Shown here: piece by piece, positions 7,279 to 13,275 of the stretch | How positions within the stretch are numbered: position 1 is the stretch's first letter | How the letters are laid out: every line of letters starts with the position of its first letter | Source: CAZVEV01 sp964625865 | Lineage (GTDB): Bacteria > Planctomycetota > Phycisphaerae > SM23-33 | Direction of reading: 5' to 3' | Assembly (NCBI GenBank): GCA_964625865.1 | Contig: CAZVEV010000159.1 | Coordinates: 1-13,275 of the forward strand | Length of the DNA: 13,275 nt | Position numbers and translations under genes: made by a program | The notes under the pieces: generated by a model | What the model was told of the DNA's origin: nothing | What the model saw: only the letters and a program-made list of their open reading frames with translations | Database searches by the model: none

Positions 7279-9231
7279 CTACGCGACGGCGTCGGCCTGC
7301 GTTGCGGTTTTCGGGACGTAGGGAACCTCGTACATCGGGCCGGGCAGCTTCAGCGCCGCCCGCTTCGCGTCGATGTGGTCGATGATCAGGTGGGCCGCCT
7401 TCGTCGGGTCCGCCTCGAACGCGAACTTCCCGCCGAAGTACTCCTCGACACCGTCGGTGAGGAAGTCGGTGACGAACTTGGACCCCTGGATGGGGAACGG
7501 TTCGCCGAGGACGGTGTAGACGCCCGAAGCGACAACGTAGAAGCCGATGGAGACGGCCTTCTCCGACATCCACTCGGGCGCGGCGCCGGCGACGGGGAGG
7601 TCGGCGATGGACTCGCCCAGTCCGCCCTCGTTGACCATGTTCGTCAGGATCACCAGTATCCGCGAGTTGTCCACGCAGGAGCCCAGGTGCAGTACGGGCG
7701 GAATGCCGACCGCCCGACAGACCTCCTGAATGCCCTTGCCCGCATACTCCAGGGCGGCCTCCGGGCGGAGCAGTCCGTACTTCGCACCGGCGCCGGCCGA
7801 ACAGCCGGTCACCGCGACCGCCACGTCGTTGGCCAACAACTCCTTGATCATCGTCAGGTGCCCGTGGTCGTGGAGGTGCTTGGGGTTGTTGCACCCGACG
7901 ACGGCGGCAACCCCCCGAAGGCGCCCGGCCATGATCGAGTCGTTCAGCGGGCGATACGTCGAACGATACGTCCCGCCCAGGGCGGTGAAGATGTTCTCCG
8001 CCGTGAAGCCCGCCACCAGCGGCGTGGCGTCGGTGGGCAGGTGGATCTGCTCGGCATTGCGGTTGGCCATGTTGTCGATGGCCGTCCGTACGATGTCCTT
8101 GGCGATTTCCAGTCCGCGGTCCTCGTCGAACTGGATATGCTCGGCGCCGGGGAACTTGGCCTTGCGACTGGTCGAGATGAACTTGGTGTGATAGGTCTCG
8201 GTCAGGCGGCCTATCGACGGGAAGATGCACTGGACGTCGACGACCATCGCGTCGACGATTCCCGTCGCGACGACCAGTTCCTGCTGCAGGAAATTGCCCG
8301 CCAGCGGAATGCCGTGTCGCATGAGGATCTCGTTGGCCGTGCAGCAGACGCCGCTGAGGCCGATCCCCTTGGCGCCTTTGCTCTGGGCCAGTTCGATCAG
8401 CTCCTTGTCCTGGCAGGCGGCGACGATCATTTCCGACAGGCCCGGCTCGTGTCCGTGGACGATGATGTTGACGTCCTCGGGGTCGAGCACGCCGAGGCTC
8501 GCCTCGGCGGCGACCCAGCGCGGCATGCGGAAGATGACGTCGGAGATGTCGGTGGCGGCCATCGAACCGCCCCAGCCGTCGGCCAGCCCCGTGCGGAAGG
8601 CGTGCAGCAGCAGGTTGACCGGATCGTTGTCGACGCCGATGTTCGTCCGGTGCATCATCTCGACGACCTCGCGGTCGGCGCCTCGCGGCACGACGTCGGC
8701 GTCGCGCCAGCGCTTGAGCTGGTCTTCAGGCGCCCTGGCGGTGAAGACGATCTCGCCTTCCTGCTGCGAGAACTGCGCGAGGCAGATGTCGGCGACGGCG
8801 CCGGCAATCTCGCGGACGCTCTTGCCCTCGGTCGCCACGCCGAGTTCGTCCGCCATCGCGTGGAGCTTCCGCTCGTCCTTGACCTGGTAGTCGAAGTCCT
8901 CTTTCTCGGAGACCGACTTGAGCAGGTGGGCGATGTCGCGACCGTGGTCGGAGTGGGCGGCGCTTCCGGCGGCAACCATGCGGGCGAGGTTCCGGGCGGC
9001 AATGATATCCACCGTTGCGCCGCAGATGCCCTCGGTCGGACCGTCGCCCAGCGGGTTGATCCGGCAGGGGCCCATGGTGCAGTTCTTGCAGCAGACCCCC
9101 ATCGTGCCGAATCCGCACAGGGGTTGCATGGCCTCGCAGCGGTCCCAGGCCAGGGACAGTCCCAGGTCCTGGACGTGCTGGAGCATCTCGACGGTCGGGG
9201 GATCAACGCTGTGTTCCTGTGGCGTTTTCAT
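7279..9231 (-). CDS. acsA: Ni-containing carbon monoxide dehydrogenase catalytic subunit AcsA/CooS
   Basis: A 650-residue Ni-CODH that interconverts CO2 and CO, supplying CO to AcsB. Cysteines for the D- and B-clusters are at C39, C47, C48, C51, C56 and C70 (LCGFGTMGVCCKNCTMGPC), the same numbers as Carboxydothermus CODH-II. C-cluster ligands are all visible: H261 (VHGHEP), a Cys at 296/297 (GVCCTAN), C335 (VQCIFPS), C447 (VVGCNNP), C477 (VTGCSAGAG) and C519 (LGSCVDNS). The acid-base residues are also there: H93 (AAHSDH) and the Lys near 558 (SEKAV). The first gene of the operon, it has GAGGT at 9238-9242 six nt before ATG. The AcsA rather than stand-alone CooS identity follows from linkage to acsB, acsC and acsD. 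Confidence 0.97.
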   Translation of the reverse strand: MKTPQEHSVDPPTVEMLQHVQDLGLSLAWDRCEAMQPLCGFGTMGVCCKNCTMGPCRINPLGDGPTEGICGATVDIIAARNLARMVAAGSAAHSDHGRDIAHLLKSVSEKEDFDYQVKDERKLHAMADELGVATEGKSVREIAGAVADICLAQFSQQEGEIVFTARAPEDQLKRWRDADVVPRGADREVVEMMHRTNIGVDNDPVNLLLHAFRTGLADGWGGSMAATDISDVIFRMPRWVAAEASLGVLDPEDVNIIVHGHEPGLSEMIVAACQDKELIELAQSKGAKGIGLSGVCCTANEILMRHGIPLAGNFLQQELVVATGIVDAMVVDVQCIFPSIGRLTETYHTKFISTSRKAKFPGAEHIQFDEDRGLEIAKDIVRTAIDNMANRNAEQIHLPTDATPLVAGFTAENIFTALGGTYRSTYRPLNDSIMAGRLRGVAAVVGCNNPKHLHDHGHLTMIKELLANDVAVAVTGCSAGAGAKYGLLRPEAALEYAGKGIQEVCRAVGIPPVLHLGSCVDNSRILVILTNMVNEGGLGESIADLPVAGAAPEWMSEKAVSIGFYVVASGVYTVLGEPFPIQGSKFVTDFLTDGVEEYFGGKFAFEADPTKAAHLIIDHIDAKRAALKLPGPMYEVPYVPKTATQADAVA

Positions 9232-9259
9232 GAACGGACCTCGTCAAAGGGTCAGACAC

Positions 9260-9291
9260 CATATATCAACGAGACTCCGAGGCACTGTCAA
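9260..9291 (-). promoter_or_regulatory. Candidate promoter of the acs operon
   Basis: On the minus strand a perfect TTGACA -35 hexamer (9286-9291) is followed by an AT-rich -10 region. The latter reads either as GATATA with an 18-nt spacer (9262-9267) or as an extended -10 TGATATATG (9260-9268). Transcription would begin roughly 20-25 nt before the acsA ATG, leaving a short leader that contains the GAGGT ribosome site. The -10 hexamer is not a close consensus match, so the assignment is tentative. Confidence 0.5.
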
Positions 9292-9331
9292 AACGATCTG
9301 CTGGCAGCACCTGCGAAGCCGCGAGAACCGC

Positions 9332-9353
9332 CGAGTCATCCAAGCCGGACTCG
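9332..9353. repeat. Inverted repeat CGAGTC-N10-GACTCG, possible operator
   Basis: Perfect 6-bp arms (9332-9337 and 9348-9353) are separated by 10 bp, a geometry common for dimeric DNA-binding regulators. It lies about 40-60 bp upstream of the candidate acsA -35, a position suited to an activator. A third copy of the half-site core, GACTC, is at 9273-9277 inside the -35/-10 spacer of the candidate acsA promoter. The regulator is unknown. Confidence 0.35.
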
Positions 9354-9372
9354 ATACCAGACGCAAGTGCGC

Positions 9373-9390
9373 CTTCGGGTGTTCCCGAAG
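9373..9390. repeat. Perfect 7-bp hairpin/palindrome in the divergent region
   Basis: CTTCGGG-TGTT-CCCGAAG forms a perfect 7-bp stem with a 4-nt loop. It sits immediately upstream of the candidate cooC -35 and between the two divergent promoters. It could be an operator palindrome or a small bidirectional structure; no T-tract follows on either strand, so an intrinsic terminator is less likely. Confidence 0.5.
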
Positions 9391-9391
9391 A

Positions 9392-9469
9392 CGCATGTCA
9401 TAGTAGGGACAACCCGCCTACAATATCAAGGGTAACTTGCCACGGAAATTGCCCCGTCGTCGCATGTCA
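9392..9469 (+). repeat. Two direct copies of CGCATGTCA flanking the cooC promoter start
   Basis: The nonamer occurs at 9392-9400, overlapping the candidate -35, and at 9461-9469, about 35-40 bp downstream of the expected transcription start. The spacing of 69 bp and the flanking position are compatible with paired regulator sites but could be chance. Confidence 0.25.
9395..9424 (+). promoter_or_regulatory. Candidate promoter of cooC
   Basis: ATGTCA (9395-9400, 4 of 6 to TTGACA) and TACAAT (9419-9424, 5 of 6 to TATAAT) are separated by 18 bp on the plus strand. The predicted leader to the cooC ATG is about 100 nt. The -35 element overlaps one copy of a repeated nonamer CGCATGTCA (9392-9400; second copy 9461-9469). 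Confidence 0.45.
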
Positions 9470-9532
9470 CCGGGCAGCACGAGCGTGCCCCGGTTCGACC
9501 GCGCCGGCCGGCGAACGAGAAAGGATTTGTTC

Positions 9533-10312
9533 ATGAAGGTTGCGATCTCGGGAAAAGGCGGCGTGGGCAAGACCACGCTGTCGGCTATGCTGGCCGGCGT
9601 GTGGGCCATGAACGGACGCGACGTGATCGCCCTGGACGCCGATCCGGATGCGAACCTGGCCTCGGCGCTCGGCGTGCCCGCTGAGGACGAAGTCGAGCCC
9701 CTGTCCGAAATGCGGGAGATGATCCTCGAACGCACCGGCGCGACCGACGATTACGGGGGGTACTTCAAGCTGAACCCGAAGGTCGACGACATCCCCGAAA
9801 CGTATGCCAAGCACATCGGCCCCATTCGCCTGCTCACGCTCGGAGGCATCAAACGCGGCGGCGCCGGGTGCATCTGTCCCACCAGTGCGCTGGTCAAGGC
9901 CCTGCTGTGCCACGTCGTCCTCGGGCGTGACGACGCCGTGGTCATGGACATGGAGGCCGGTATCGAGCACCTCGGGCGCGCGACGGCCCAGGCGATGGAC
10001 GCCATGATCGTGGTGGTCAACGACTCCCCCTGGTCGGTGCGGACGGCCCAGAGGGTCCGCACGCTGGCCGGCGATATCGGCCTGAAGAACGTCCTGGCCG
10101 TGCTGAACCGCACCACGGAGGCCACCGACGTCGACCAGGTCCGGCGCGACCTGGAAGACGTGCCGCTGATCGGGCAATTGCCCTTCGACCCCGCCCTGGT
10201 AGGCGGTCTGCTGGACAGAGACCCCGCGGGCCGACCGCAGCCCACTGACGCCCTGGCGCGCCACATGCCCGCCGTCGAGTCCATCATCGCCGCACTGGAA
10301 GCCCCGGCCTGA
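9533..10312 (+). CDS. cooC: CooC-family nickel-insertion ATPase, divergent copy
   Basis: A 259-residue P-loop ATPase of the CooC type, probably loading nickel into the C-cluster of the divergently encoded CODH. MKVAISGKGGVGKTTLSAML carries the deviant Walker A (residues 7-15) with the signature Lys8. DADPDANLASALGV follows at 35-48. The Ni/Zn-binding Cys-x-Cys is C113-I-C115 (GAGCICPTSALVKALL), and the Walker B-like MDMEAGIEHLGRA lies around 140-152. I chose ATG at 9533 over an upstream in-frame ATG at 9437 because AAGGA (9521-9525) sits 7 nt before it and the family begins directly at the P-loop strand. It differs clearly from the acsF product (for example, an acidic and Tyr-rich stretch at residues 51-90). 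In Moorella cooC is co-directional upstream of acsA; here it faces away and has its own promoter-like elements. Confidence 0.92.
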   Translation: MKVAISGKGGVGKTTLSAMLAGVWAMNGRDVIALDADPDANLASALGVPAEDEVEPLSEMREMILERTGATDDYGGYFKLNPKVDDIPETYAKHIGPIRLLTLGGIKRGGAGCICPTSALVKALLCHVVLGRDDAVVMDMEAGIEHLGRATAQAMDAMIVVVNDSPWSVRTAQRVRTLAGDIGLKNVLAVLNRTTEATDVDQVRRDLEDVPLIGQLPFDPALVGGLLDRDPAGRPQPTDALARHMPAVESIIAALEAPA

Positions 10313-10346
10313 CCACCAAGGCCCGGATACTGACCAAACGCATGCT

Positions 10347-10362
10347 CGCCGGCGTTCCGGCG
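10347..10362 (+). terminator. GC-rich hairpin after cooC, possible transcription end
   Basis: CGCCGG-CGTT-CCGGCG forms a perfect 6-bp stem with a 4-nt loop about 35 nt after the cooC stop codon. No T-run follows, so if it acts in termination it would be a non-canonical or Rho-assisted site. Confidence 0.3.
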
Positions 10363-10405
10363 GGGCGGCGGCACGCGCACGCAGCCGACCCCTCTGGAAC
10401 GCACG

Positions 10406-10417
10406 AGGCCGCGGCCT
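10406..10417. repeat. Perfect 12-bp palindrome AGGCCGCGGCCT
   Basis: A self-complementary dodecamer lies about 95 nt after cooC, between the first hairpin and the candidate promoter of the next gene. It could be a protein-binding site or a chance product of GC-rich sequence. Confidence 0.3.
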
Positions 10418-10470
10418 GAGAGCTTATCTCCCGATCAGGCGGGGTTGGGGGCGTTTACGGGCGCGGCAGG

Positions 10471-10489
10471 CGGCCACGGGGCTTGGCCG
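10471..10489. repeat. Hairpin CGGCCA-N7-TGGCCG
   Basis: Perfect 6-bp arms with a 7-nt loop in the intergenic stretch. No T-tract follows. Function is unknown; it may contribute to the end of the cooC transcript. Confidence 0.25.
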
Positions 10490-10556
10490 GGACGCAGCGA
10501 CGAACGCCACGATCGGTTGTTCGTGCTGGATTATACTAGGGAGAAGCCGGGGTCTC

Positions 10557-10565
10557 TGGTATTAT
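10557..10565 (+). promoter_or_regulatory. Candidate extended -10 promoter for the LEPR-XLL protein gene
   Basis: TGGTATTAT matches the extended -10 pattern TGnTATAAT with one mismatch. It stands out in the GC-rich intergenic stretch. The -35 is poor. Transcription from here would give a leader of about 200 nt. A second -10-like hexamer TATACT is at 10532-10537, also without a clear -35. Confidence 0.3.
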
Positions 10566-10775
10566 GGTGGGATCATGGATCCGGCCTCCAGGGTCGCACG
10601 CGTGTGCAGTATGCGCCGTGTGTCCGTGCCTGGACTTCACGGCGGGCGTGCCCGAACCGGCTGTACCGTTGGCTGGTGGCCCGGTCGGTCACACGGAGAT
10701 TCGACGACGTACGGATGGGACCCTTGCACGAGGTCGCGTGGGCGCGCCGCCACGTGACCCGAGGACTGCGGCAGT

Positions 10776-13275
10776 ATGCTTGACCACCTGATTCAGCGAT
10801 TCGAGGGGCAGGGGACCATTCGTCCCGAGACTCAGCCGCCCGGGGCCGTCCCCGGGATCGAAGCGCTCGAACCGCGCCTGATGCTGGCCGCCAGCGTCGT
10901 CGACGGACTGAGAATCACCGAGATCAACTACCTGCCCCATGCCCCCAGCGCCGCCGAGATTGCCGCCGGCTTCACCGATGCCAACGCGTTCGAGTTCATC
11001 GAGTTCGTGAACATCGCGGCTGAAACGCTCGACATCACCGGCGCACGGTTCACCAGCGGTCTGACGTTCGACTTCGCCGCCGGCGCCGTAGCCTCCCTGG
11101 CCCCCGGCGAGCGTACTGTGATCGTGGCCAACACCCTTGCATTTGAAGAACGGTACGGTGCGGGCATCAGCGTAGCCGGCCAGTATGTCGGAGTCATCAG
11201 CGACAACGGAGAGCAGATCCGGCTGAAGGACACGCTCGATCAGGTCATCCAGGAATTCACGTACGACAACGCCAACGACTGGCCCGCTCGCGCCGAGGGC
11301 GGCGCAAGCTCGCTGGAGGTCATCGACACCGACGGGGACTACGACAGCCCCGACAACTGGCGCCCGAGCGCGGAATACGGCGGCACCCCCGGCCAGGCCG
11401 GCGCCGGGCCGCTTGGCGACGTGGTCATCAACGAAGTCTTCACGCATACCGATCTGCCCGATACCGACTCGATCGAACTGCACAATACCACCGGCGCTCC
11501 CATCGACATCACCGGATGGTGGCTCAGCGATTCGGACAACAACTACTTCAAGTACCAGATCCCCGCCGGTCGCGTGCCCGGCGGCGCCCTCGGGGGGGGG
11601 CAGTACATCGTGTTCAATGAGTACGACTTCAACGTCACGGGGCTGACCCCCGATCCCGGCGATGACGATCCCAACGATTTCGGGCTGAGCAGCGTTCGCG
11701 GGGACGACGTCTGGCTGCTCGCGACGGGCCCCGGCGGCGATCCGACCCGGTTCGTTGACAACGTGACGTTCGGGCCCGCCGCGAACGGCGTGACGTTCGG
11801 GCGCTGGCCCAACGATACGGGCGAACTGTATCCAATGGTCTCCGCCACGCTCGGCTCGGCCAACAGCGGGCCGCGACCCGGCGAGGTCATCATCAGCGAG
11901 ATCATGTATCATCCCGCACCCGTCGCCGGCGTCTCTGAAGGCGATCTGGAATACGTCGAACTGTACAACACACAGGCCTCGCCCGTGCCGCTGGACTGGT
12001 ACGACTACAACGACAACATGATCCAGGACGCGGCCGAGAATGCGCCGTGGAAGCTCGGCGACGGCGTGACGTTCGACTTCCCGGCCGGGGCGACAATCCC
12101 GGCCGGTGGCACGCTGCTGGTGGTGGATTTCGACCCGGCCGATCCGGTGGCGCTGGCGGACTTTGAGTCGGCGCACGGCATCACGGGGCTGGTTGCCGGC
12201 GTCTCGATCGTCGGCGGCTGGTCCGGCGCGCTGAACAACGCAGGCGATACCGTCGGTCTGTATCGCCCCGAAGAACCACCTGTCGAAGACCCCACCTTCA
12301 CGCCCTATATCCTCATCGACCGTGTAACGTACGACGACGAAGGCGACTGGCCCGCCTCCGCCGACGGAGACGGTGACGCGTTGCATCGCAATGCCGACGA
12401 CGCCTGGGGCTCCGGGGCCTCCTCGTGGACCGCCGCACCGGCCGACCCCGGTTCCGGGAACTTCCAGCCGACGATGACCACCGTGTCCGCGCTGACCGGG
12501 GCAAGTGAAGACACAGCTTTCGGAATCACATATGCCACGCTGGCCGCCGCGGCGAATGAAGCCGATCCGGACAACGACACCATCAGCTTCCGCGTGACGA
12601 CTGTCACCAACGGCGAACTCCGCCAGGGTGGAACACTGGTCACCGAAGGAGTCAGCCTCCTCGGGCCAGGGCAGACATGGACATGGACCCCGCCCGACGA
12701 CACCAACGGCACGCTCGTCGCGTTCTCGATCGAAGCATGGGATGGCCAGTTGGCCTCGGCGGTTCCTGTTGAAGTCAGCGTGGTCGTCAACCCCGTCAAC
12801 GACGTGCCGAGCTTCACCGCCGGGGCCAACCAGGTCGTCGACGAGGACGCCGGCCCGCACAGCATGGCCGGGTGGGCGACGGCGATCTCGCCGGGCCCGG
12901 CGGACGAATCGGGCCAGTCGGTCAGCTTCACCGTCGGCAACGACAATGTATCCCTGTTCGCCGCGCAGCCGGCTCTCAGCGCCGACGGGACGCTGACCTA
13001 CACGCCTGCGGATGACGCCAGCGGCGCTGCGACGGTGACGGTCACCCTGAGCGACGACGGCGGCGGGCTCACCGACACGTCAGCCCCGCAAACGTTCACG
13101 ATCACGGTCGACCCCGTCAACGATGCACCGAGCTTCACCGCGGGGGCCAATCAGGTCGTCGACGAGGACGCCGGCCCGCACAGCATGGCCGGGTGGGCGA
13201 CGTCAATCTCGCCGGGTCCCGCGGACGAATCGGGCCAATCGGTCAGCTTCACCGTCGGCAACGACAACCAGTCCC
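10776..13275 (+). CDS. Large LEPR-XLL surface-type protein with lamin-tail and cadherin-like repeats, N-terminal part
   Basis: Partial gene: 833 complete codons are visible and the frame is still open at the window end. Residues 31-38, LEPRLMLA, match the LEPR-XLL motif found near the N terminus of many large planctomycete proteins thought to be exported. Three lamin-tail-like (LTD) segments follow, starting near residues 45 (LRITEINYLPHAP, FEFIEFVN), 215 (DVVINEVF, SIELHNTTG, DITGWWLSD) and 370 (EVIISEIMYHPAP, EYVELYNT). A diverged cadherin-like segment spans about 567-672, then a 107-residue repeat starts at 673 and again at 780. The protein is acidic, Asp/Asn/Gly-rich and, as far as visible, free of cysteine, as in calcium-binding extracellular repeat proteins. 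No classic signal peptide is seen. ATG 10776 is the first in-frame ATG after a stop at 10755-10757 and has GAGGA (10761-10765) 10 nt upstream. Exact role is unknown; nothing links it to acetyl-CoA synthesis. Confidence 0.85.
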   Translation, partial: MLDHLIQRFEGQGTIRPETQPPGAVPGIEALEPRLMLAASVVDGLRITEINYLPHAPSAAEIAAGFTDANAFEFIEFVNIAAETLDITGARFTSGLTFDFAAGAVASLAPGERTVIVANTLAFEERYGAGISVAGQYVGVISDNGEQIRLKDTLDQVIQEFTYDNANDWPARAEGGASSLEVIDTDGDYDSPDNWRPSAEYGGTPGQAGAGPLGDVVINEVFTHTDLPDTDSIELHNTTGAPIDITGWWLSDSDNNYFKYQIPAGRVPGGALGGGQYIVFNEYDFNVTGLTPDPGDDDPNDFGLSSVRGDDVWLLATGPGGDPTRFVDNVTFGPAANGVTFGRWPNDTGELYPMVSATLGSANSGPRPGEVIISEIMYHPAPVAGVSEGDLEYVELYNTQASPVPLDWYDYNDNMIQDAAENAPWKLGDGVTFDFPAGATIPAGGTLLVVDFDPADPVALADFESAHGITGLVAGVSIVGGWSGALNNAGDTVGLYRPEEPPVEDPTFTPYILIDRVTYDDEGDWPASADGDGDALHRNADDAWGSGASSWTAAPADPGSGNFQPTMTTVSALTGASEDTAFGITYATLAAAANEADPDNDTISFRVTTVTNGELRQGGTLVTEGVSLLGPGQTWTWTPPDDTNGTLVAFSIEAWDGQLASAVPVEVSVVVNPVNDVPSFTAGANQVVDEDAGPHSMAGWATAISPGPADESGQSVSFTVGNDNVSLFAAQPALSADGTLTYTPADDASGAATVTVTLSDDGGGLTDTSAPQTFTITVDPVNDAPSFTAGANQVVDEDAGPHSMAGWATSISPGPADESGQSVSFTVGNDNQS
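12792..13112 (+). repeat. 321-bp tandem repeat, copy 1 (107-residue cadherin-like module)
   Basis: It encodes residues 673-779, beginning PVNDVPSFTAGANQVVDEDA and ending TITVD. The module resembles the VCBS/cadherin-like repeats with VVDEDAGP...GWATAISPGPADESGQ found in large bacterial surface proteins. The following copy starts exactly 321 bp later in frame. Confidence 0.85.
13113..13275 (+). repeat. 321-bp tandem repeat, copy 2 (truncated by window end)
   Basis: The visible 163 bases differ from copy 1 at 14 positions by hand count (about 91% identity). Only three codons change the amino acid (Val to Ala, Ala to Ser, Val to Gln), so most changes are synonymous. This suggests a fairly recent duplication kept under protein-level constraint, probably continuing as a longer array beyond the window. 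Confidence 0.85.

Larger units (their letters stand above)
9232..9532. other. Divergent intergenic regulatory region between acsA and cooC
   Basis: About 300 bp with no convincing coding capacity, more AT-rich in places than the flanking genes. It holds promoter-like elements for the leftward acs operon and the rightward cooC gene, a perfect hairpin, an inverted repeat and a repeated nonamer, described in separate entries. As the only sizeable gap upstream of the operon, it is the natural place for regulation of both transcription units. Confidence 0.7.
10313..10775. other. Intergenic region between cooC and the LEPR-XLL protein gene
   Basis: About 460 bp without a supported gene. It contains a CGCCGG-CGTT-CCGGCG hairpin shortly after cooC, a 12-bp perfect palindrome, a CGGCCA-N7-TGGCCG hairpin and a candidate extended -10 promoter, listed separately. 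Open frames here have Arg/Trp-rich translations without recognisable domains. The stretch probably holds the cooC 3' end and the leader of the downstream gene. Confidence 0.6.

Noticed and set aside
7072..9435. A 787-codon plus-strand open frame opposite acsA
   Set aside because: It is antisense to a CODH gene with every catalytic residue intact. The translation is Asp/Val/Arg/Gly-rich without family signatures.
9437..9532. A 32-codon N-terminal extension of cooC starting at ATG 9437
   Set aside because: The extension is Arg/Pro-rich and unlike CooC proteins, which start at the P-loop strand. A good AAGGA site precedes the ATG at 9533.
10445..10783. A 112-codon plus-strand open frame between cooC and the LEPR-XLL gene
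   Set aside because: The translation is rich in Arg and Trp with no recognisable domain. No good ribosome site precedes it, it spans the candidate promoter, and it runs into the next start codon.
10689..12860. A 723-codon minus-strand open frame opposite the LEPR-XLL gene
   Set aside because: The plus frame shows clear LEPR, lamin-tail and repeat motifs, whereas the antisense translation shows none.
1..13275. CRISPR arrays, tRNA or rRNA genes, insertion sequences, phage genes
   Set aside because: No regularly spaced short repeats, cloverleaf-like sequence, rRNA signatures, transposase motifs or phage proteins were seen. The only tandem repeat is protein-coding.

Overview
The window is GC-rich bacterial DNA carrying most of a carbonyl (western) branch Wood-Ljungdahl operon. 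Next to it is a large repeat-bearing surface-type protein. That protein has an LEPR-XLL motif near its N terminus (LEPRLMLA, residues 31-38), a hallmark of Planctomycetota. The inferred source is therefore an anaerobic planctomycete. The high GC makes the low-GC anammox genus Kuenenia less likely and a Phycisphaerae-type lineage more likely; this placement is inference, not something read directly from the sequence.

Layout. From about 9231 down to 1, seven genes run on the minus strand in one tight transcription unit: acsA (Ni-CODH), a CooF-like multi-cluster ferredoxin with an extra Cys4 tail, acsB (acetyl-CoA synthase), acsC (corrinoid protein large subunit), a RACo-type reductive activator, acsF (CooC-family Ni-insertion ATPase), and the first 79 codons of acsD (corrinoid protein small subunit), which leaves the window at base 1. 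Gaps are 21, 39, 12, 9 and 1 nt, followed by a 1-nt overlap, and several Shine-Dalgarno sites overlap the preceding stop codon. Apart from the inserted ferredoxin, the order is that of the Moorella-type acs cluster.

A 301-bp divergent intergenic region (9232-9532) separates acsA from a second CooC-family ATPase gene transcribed on the plus strand (9533-10312). It contains promoter-like elements for both directions, a perfect 18-bp hairpin/palindrome and an inverted repeat.

After cooC come about 460 bp without a convincing gene (10313-10775), with several GC-rich hairpins and a candidate extended -10 promoter. The LEPR-XLL protein follows on the plus strand from 10776 and runs off the right end. 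It has three lamin-tail-like segments, a diverged cadherin-like segment, and then a 107-residue tandem repeat that is nearly identical at the DNA level.

How the genes work together. AcsA reduces CO2 to CO. AcsB joins CO, a methyl group from the AcsC/AcsD corrinoid protein, and CoA to make acetyl-CoA. RACo re-reduces corrinoid that has been oxidised to Co(II). AcsF and CooC supply nickel to the ACS and CODH active sites. The CooF-like protein probably passes electrons to or from CODH. All visible metal ligands of the CODH, ACS and corrinoid proteins are intact, so the pathway looks functional.
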